Shown: piece after piece, positions 30,463 to 33,772 of the stretch
Layout: the number at the start of each line of letters is the position of its first letter
Position numbering within the stretch: the first letter of the stretch is position 1
DNA from: a virus
DNA length: 33,772 nt
Strand: one strand, 5' to 3'
Virus record (IMG/VR): IMGVR_UViG_3300043772_001633
Coordinates: 1 to 33,772 of that record
The notes under the pieces: model-generated
The model's input: only the letters and a program-made list of their open reading frames with translations
Database searches by the model: none
What the model was told of the DNA's origin: nothing
Translations under genes and position numbers: made by a program

Positions 30463-31033
30463 TTATTAATTGTTTTAATTGTTCTATAATTGTTTCTTGT
30501 TTACTTAATTGCTTTTTTTCTTCTAACTTATCAGCAAAATAACCCTCTAAAGAAAATCCTTTTACTTTACCTGTTTTAACATAGTCATTCCAAATACCAT
30601 CATCTTCAACTTTTACCGAAGCCATCCAAGTACCAATAGGAACACTTAAATTGTAAATTACGGACTTATCCTTTGCGTTATCTTCTACAATCCAACTTTC
30701 AACAACTGTCAATCCTTTTATTTCTTTTCCGTGTTCTAAAGTCCAATTGTTCTGATTACCATTTTTAAAGAATAATTGACTTGCTTTGTTAACGGTATCT
30801 TTTGAAAAGTATATGTAGTATTCATCTTCACCATTGCGTCTGTAAATTGGTTTTTCAGGAATTAAAACCGCACCCATCAAAATACGTTTTTCTTTACTTA
30901 CTTCCGCAAGTTTTATTTCTTCTGACTTTAACGCTACGAAATTAGACTCGATTGCAGGGGTTTCTACTACTGAAATAGCATCTACTCCGCTCAATTCGTC
31001 TTTATCGTCGATAATTAATTCGATTAAATTCAT
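30440..31033 (-). CDS. XkdF-like prohead protease
   Basis: A 197-aa protein. The N-terminal half carries DAISVVETPAIESNF. The core has RILMGAVLIPEKPIYRR, a likely catalytic His in WTLEHGKEIKGLTV, VESWIVED, and a likely Ser in GKVKGFSLEGYF. The order fits an XkdF / S78-type serine protease that matures the capsid. A Lys/Glu-rich tail ends the protein. It is the first minus-strand gene after the moron-like cassette and is preceded by the shared 15-nt element. Confidence 0.75.
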   Translation of the reverse strand: MNLIELIIDDKDELSGVDAISVVETPAIESNFVALKSEEIKLAEVSKEKRILMGAVLIPEKPIYRRNGEDEYYIYFSKDTVNKASQLFFKNGNQNNWTLEHGKEIKGLTVVESWIVEDNAKDKSVIYNLSVPIGTWMASVKVEDDGIWNDYVKTGKVKGFSLEGYFADKLEEKKQLSKQETIIEQLKQLINEHENKK

Positions 31034-31041
31034 TTTTTTTC

Positions 31042-31056
31042 TTTATTTAAAAACAA
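31042..31056 (-). promoter_or_regulatory. Shared 15-nt late-gene leader element
   Basis: TTGTTTTTAAATAAA on the minus strand, 8 nt before the ATG at 31033. Confidence 0.5.
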
Positions 31057-31073
31057 CAATTAATATTTTTTGT

Positions 31074-31081
31074 TATATTTG
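31074..31081 (+). promoter_or_regulatory. Promoter -7 element (TATATTTG) for moron cassette
   Basis: Fits TAnnTTTG on the plus strand. No TTG at the usual distance upstream. It points away from the protease gene and starts the moron leader. Confidence 0.6.
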
Positions 31082-31085
31082 TACT

Positions 31086-31146
31086 TCGCTACAGCAATAA
31101 GATATTTAATCCCTGACATTTGTAGCGAGTGTTGGGGATTTTTTAA
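31086..31146 (+). ncRNA. Leader or small RNA with loop-pairing terminator
   Basis: The RNA would start near 31086. Its 5' end TCGCTACA (31086-31093) is complementary to TGTAGCGA (31121-31128) in the loop of a terminator hairpin. That hairpin has an 11-bp stem (31108-31118 with 31130-31140, two G-T pairs) followed by six T's. The same design occurs before the primase gene. It ends 12 nt before the lipoprotein ATG. Confidence 0.55.
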
Positions 31147-31157
31147 AACAATTTATT

Positions 31158-31538
31158 ATGAAAAAAGTATTGTTAATTTTAGGATTGTCTATTTCGTTAT
31201 TTTCTTGTAATGATTATCAAAGACAACAAAACCAATTAGATGCAGAAAGTGATGGTAAATCTATTTTACTAAAAGCAGAAAGTGAAAAGAAAGCCGACAT
31301 TGAACAAGCAAAAGCAAATTATGAAAGTGCTAAACTTGATGCTTTGACAAGAATTGAAAAAGCAAAGTCAGAAAGTCAAGCTATTTTATTAAAAGCAGAA
31401 AGTCAAGCAAAAGCGAATAGATTGTTAAATGAATCTATTACGCCTGAAATTTTAGAATTTAATAAAATTAATCGTTGGAATGGAAAACTACCAACTACTA
31501 CTTTAGGTAATCAAGGTTCAATTATAAATTTAAAATAA
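31158..31538 (+). CDS. Moron lipoprotein with SPFH/prohibitin-like tail
   Basis: A 126-aa protein with a lipoprotein signal (MKKVLLILGLSISLFSC, Cys17). The mature part is a Lys/Glu/Ala-rich helix with a repeated ILLKAES (35-42 and 75-82), then KANRLLNESITPEILEFNKI and NRWNGKLPTTTLGN. This end resembles the C-terminal segment of prohibitin/SPFH proteins. The gene lies on the plus strand inside minus-strand structural genes, with its own promoter and terminator, as expected for a moron. A role in superinfection exclusion is possible but not shown. Confidence 0.6.
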   Translation: MKKVLLILGLSISLFSCNDYQRQQNQLDAESDGKSILLKAESEKKADIEQAKANYESAKLDALTRIEKAKSESQAILLKAESQAKANRLLNESITPEILEFNKINRWNGKLPTTTLGNQGSIINLK

Positions 31539-31633
31539 TGAAAATACTTGTCTTTACATTAGTAGGTATTCCTTTATTGATTGTTTTTTATTTAGGAATA
31601 ATTCGTTTAATAAAAGAGTTTTTTAAAAAATAA
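31538..31633 (+). CDS. Tiny membrane peptide of moron cassette
   Basis: A 31-aa peptide (MKILVFTLVGIPLLIVFYLG), with one hydrophobic segment and a basic end. It shares one base with the lipoprotein stop, so it is probably co-translated. The function is unknown. Confidence 0.5.
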   Translation: MKILVFTLVGIPLLIVFYLGIIRLIKEFFKK

Positions 31634-31638
31634 TTTAT

Positions 31639-31646
31639 TATATTTG
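31639..31646 (+). promoter_or_regulatory. TATATTTG box without an obvious gene
   Basis: Fits TAnnTTTG on the plus strand. Only ~40-60 nt separate it from a terminator, so any transcript would be a very short RNA. It may be chance. Confidence 0.3.
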
Positions 31647-31684
31647 TGCTTTGATTTTTTCATAGTTTAAATTTTTTAGTTATT

Positions 31685-31712
31685 AAAGCCACCCTTAACG
31701 GATGGCTTTTTT
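31685..31712 (+). terminator. Terminator of moron cassette
   Basis: Stem AAAGCCACCC / GGATGGCTTT (one mismatch) with loop TTAAC, followed by TTTTTT. It stops the plus-strand cassette before the tape measure end. Confidence 0.8.
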
Positions 31713-31713
31713 G

Positions 31714-31765
31714 TTTTAAGTCTATAACCTTAATTTTTATTTTTATTTTAAGTCTATAACCTTAA
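31714..31765. repeat. 20-bp direct repeat pair at tape measure stop
   Basis: TTTTAAGTCTATAACCTTAA occurs at 31714-31733 and 31746-31765, 12 bp apart. The second copy contains the tape measure stop codon. It marks the junction of moron and tail gene. Confidence 0.8.
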
Positions 31766-33772
31766 CCTAAACTTGCGTTTTGAACTATATTCCTATCTAA
31801 ACTTTGTGCAGTTGTTACATTGTTTGCAACTACATACGCCTGAACAGGTTGCTGATTTCCTAACGTTTGAGCAATTTGATTTACTCCACTATTACCTACA
31901 ACGTTGAAACTCGGGGGAGCAGGAGGAGTTCCACCGCCACTTGGGGCAGAAGCACCGCCACCACCTTTTGGAGTCTTTACAGATAATATTTTTTTAATAT
32001 TTAATAAACCCCCTGCAACAGCAATACCTGCATAAACAGCTCCTAAAGCAGGAGATGCTACGGTAGGAACAGGTAAAAACGCTGATTCATAAGCCTTTTG
32101 TGCTGTACTATAAGTTGAAATAGCAGTTGACGCTACTGCAAAAGCCTTTCCTGCAGCTGTACTTTCTCCTGCTAATGCGCTCATATTTTGTAAAGCATTT
32201 CCTATTCCTGCTAATTGTTGTTCTTTAGATTGTTTTTCTAATTCTCCAATTTGTATTCTTGCATCTGAATATTGTTTTTCAATAGCGTTTCTTTGTTCTT
32301 CTGTTAATGTTTTATCATTAAGTAATGCGTTTTCTCTTTCTGTTAAAAAAGCTCTTTTCTCATCAAAACTTAAAGCATCAAATTCTTTGTTTAATTCAAA
32401 TTCTTTTAATCTATTCTCTTGGTCTTTTATTTTTTTATCTTCGGCTTCTTTTAACTTATCTTCTTTTTCTTTGTCTTTAACTTTTTTCTCTTCTTCCTGT
32501 TGTTTTAAAAGAATTCCGTTTCTTTCGTTTAAATATTTTATTTCAAGTTCATTAGTATCGATTTTATTTTTTTCTAAAAGTGCTTTTTCTTTTTTAAATT
32601 TTTCTTCTAATAATTCGAGTTCAGTTTTACCAGCATTTGCATTTTGAATTTTTGCGTCTTCTGCTATTTTCTTTGCATCTTCGTATTGCTTTTTTTGGTC
32701 ATCAATTTCCTTTTGTCTACGCTCTTTATCTTTTGCTGATTTATCTTTTGCACTTGAAGTTTCAGCGGTTTTTATTTCAACTAAATGTCTATTTTGAATA
32801 TCAGCTTTTTCATCAAGTGCTTTTTTAACATCTTGGTTTTGTTTGTTGTATTGCTTAACAGCTTCGTTTCTATTTTCAATTTGCTTTTTAATAACATCAT
32901 CATCAGCACCTGATGCTCTTAAACTTGCTAAAATATTTTGCTCTTTTTCATAAGTGTTTTCAGCTATTGCTCTTTGTGATTTCTCGTAAGCTATTTTTTC
33001 ATCAGCTAATTTTAATTCAAGTTTACGAATAGCTTCTACACTCATTCCGCTTGCTTTTGCCATAGCTAATTCTTGCTTTTGCTTTTTATCAAATGCATCT
33101 GAATTACTTTCTAAAGTCTTACTTTGCTTTTCAAGTGCAACTCTATTTAATTCAACAGCTGCAGCGTTTGCTTTAGCAGCCTTTGAATTTTCCATAAAGT
33201 AATTGGTTAAAGCTACACCCGCTGCAATAAGAGCAACAACAGCCGCTATAATTGCCCCTATTGGATTTGCAGCCATAGCAGTATTCCATAACCACTGCCC
33301 AGCTGTAACCGCTTTTTGAACTATTGTAAATTTTTGAGCCGACGAACCTAATGCTTTAAAAGCTACTGCACCCTCACGAATACCACGCACGCCCTCTGCT
33401 AAAGCCATTGCGCCTTGAACTTTCAAAAGTGCTTCTTCAAGTTCTTCACTTTGTCCTCCTGTTAAAGCCATTGCACCCTGAACACCTGCAAAAGCGGAAG
33501 TAGCACCTTGTAAAGCACCGCCTAACTTTGTGTCAAATGTAGTAGCCGCTGCATCTACAACCATATCCGTTTGCATTTGCACTTTACGATAATTACCAAC
33601 AGACGCAAGTAAATCTTTATACTCCTGACTTGCTGACTGACCTGCTAAAGCTAATTCATAAAGTCTATCTTCGGCTTCACCCATTCGAGCAGTCAAAGGT
33701 TTTAAATCACCATAAACTTCCTCAAAAGACGCATCAACGCTTTTAACTGAATTATCAACTTTCTTTAGTGCC
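31762..33772 (-). CDS. Tape measure protein (N-terminus beyond window edge)
   Basis: The frame is open to base 33772. Joined to 1513-1586 it makes a 694-aa protein starting MAITKTIEIDVNT. The N-terminal ~165 residues match the left-edge copy. Hydrophobic segments follow (NPIGAIIAAVVALIAAGVAL), then a long Lys/Glu coiled coil, then an Ala-rich helical region and a Gly/Pro-rich C-terminus (GGGGASAPSGGG). This fits a tape measure protein that determines tail length and enters the host membrane during DNA delivery. A start at the TTG at 33696 is unlikely because the homology extends upstream of it. Confidence 0.8.
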   Translation of the reverse strand, partial: ALKKVDNSVKSVDASFEEVYGDLKPLTARMGEAEDRLYELALAGQSASQEYKDLLASVGNYRKVQMQTDMVVDAAATTFDTKLGGALQGATSAFAGVQGAMALTGGQSEELEEALLKVQGAMALAEGVRGIREGAVAFKALGSSAQKFTIVQKAVTAGQWLWNTAMAANPIGAIIAAVVALIAAGVALTNYFMENSKAAKANAAAVELNRVALEKQSKTLESNSDAFDKKQKQELAMAKASGMSVEAIRKLELKLADEKIAYEKSQRAIAENTYEKEQNILASLRASGADDDVIKKQIENRNEAVKQYNKQNQDVKKALDEKADIQNRHLVEIKTAETSSAKDKSAKDKERRQKEIDDQKKQYEDAKKIAEDAKIQNANAGKTELELLEEKFKKEKALLEKNKIDTNELEIKYLNERNGILLKQQEEEKKVKDKEKEDKLKEAEDKKIKDQENRLKEFELNKEFDALSFDEKRAFLTERENALLNDKTLTEEQRNAIEKQYSDARIQIGELEKQSKEQQLAGIGNALQNMSALAGESTAAGKAFAVASTAISTYSTAQKAYESAFLPVPTVASPALGAVYAGIAVAGGLLNIKKILSVKTPKGGGGASAPSGGGTPPAPPSFNVVGNSGVNQIAQTLGNQQPVQAYVVANNVTTAQSLDRNIVQNASLG
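33674..33772. repeat. 99-bp exact repeat, right copy
   Basis: Identical to 1414-1512. It ends exactly at the last base of the window, which suggests an assembly-graph node and a 32,260-bp circle. Confidence 0.9.

Noticed and set aside
1-33772. tRNA genes, CRISPR arrays, insertion sequences, integrase or attachment sites
   Set aside because: None was recognised by eye. No regularly spaced repeats, transposase or integrase motifs were seen; a tRNA scan was not possible.

Overview
The window is an almost complete genome of a tailed phage of siphovirus type that probably infects a Flavobacterium-like Bacteroidetes host. The DNA is very AT-rich. Start sites lack Shine-Dalgarno sequences. Most promoter-like sites carry TAnnTTTG, the Bacteroidetes -7 element. 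Many proteins belong to families typical of Bacteroidetes phages: a BT4734/VirE-N primase-helicase, an XkdF-like protease, tail proteins and a small cysteine-rich structural protein. No sheath gene, integrase, tRNA or CRISPR array was seen. Family names come from recognition by eye; no database search was run.

Nearly everything is on the minus strand, so read from high to low coordinates. The exceptions are an early/regulatory cassette at 20.4-21.3 kb and a moron-like cassette at 31.1-31.7 kb, both on the plus strand. In minus-strand order: tape measure (33.8-31.8 kb); head genes (protease, small cysteine protein, scaffold-like protein, capsid, putative tail tube, portal, connector; 31.0-25.0 kb); a putative receptor-binding fibre; lysis genes (holin-like proteins, amidase, u-spanin-like lipoprotein; 24.1-21.4 kb); small early genes with a divergent promoter region at 20.3 kb; a helicase plus DNA methyltransferase; an ssDNA-binding-like protein; primase-helicase; second helicase; VRR-NUC nuclease; sigma-like factor; terminase; tail chaperones with a -1 frameshift site; tail completion and hub proteins; and another tape-measure start at the left edge.

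The last 99 bases (33674-33772) exactly repeat 1414-1512. This is best explained as an assembly-graph lariat: the real molecule is probably a 32,260-bp circle (1513-33772), and bases 1-1413 are a variant tape-measure branch from a related phage. Joining 33772 to 1513 keeps the tape-measure frame open (694 aa).

The most novel material is in the non-coding DNA. A roughly 100-nt leader or small RNA before the primase gene has its own promoter, three hairpins, a possible 7-bp kissing loop and an intrinsic terminator ending beside the start codon. A related promoter / loop-pairing / terminator arrangement precedes the moron lipoprotein. The ssDNA-binding-like gene has an H-type pseudoknot in its leader, reminiscent of T4 gene 32. 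Four structural genes share an identical 15-nt element 5-10 nt before their start codons. Three terminators share the loop CTTAACGG.
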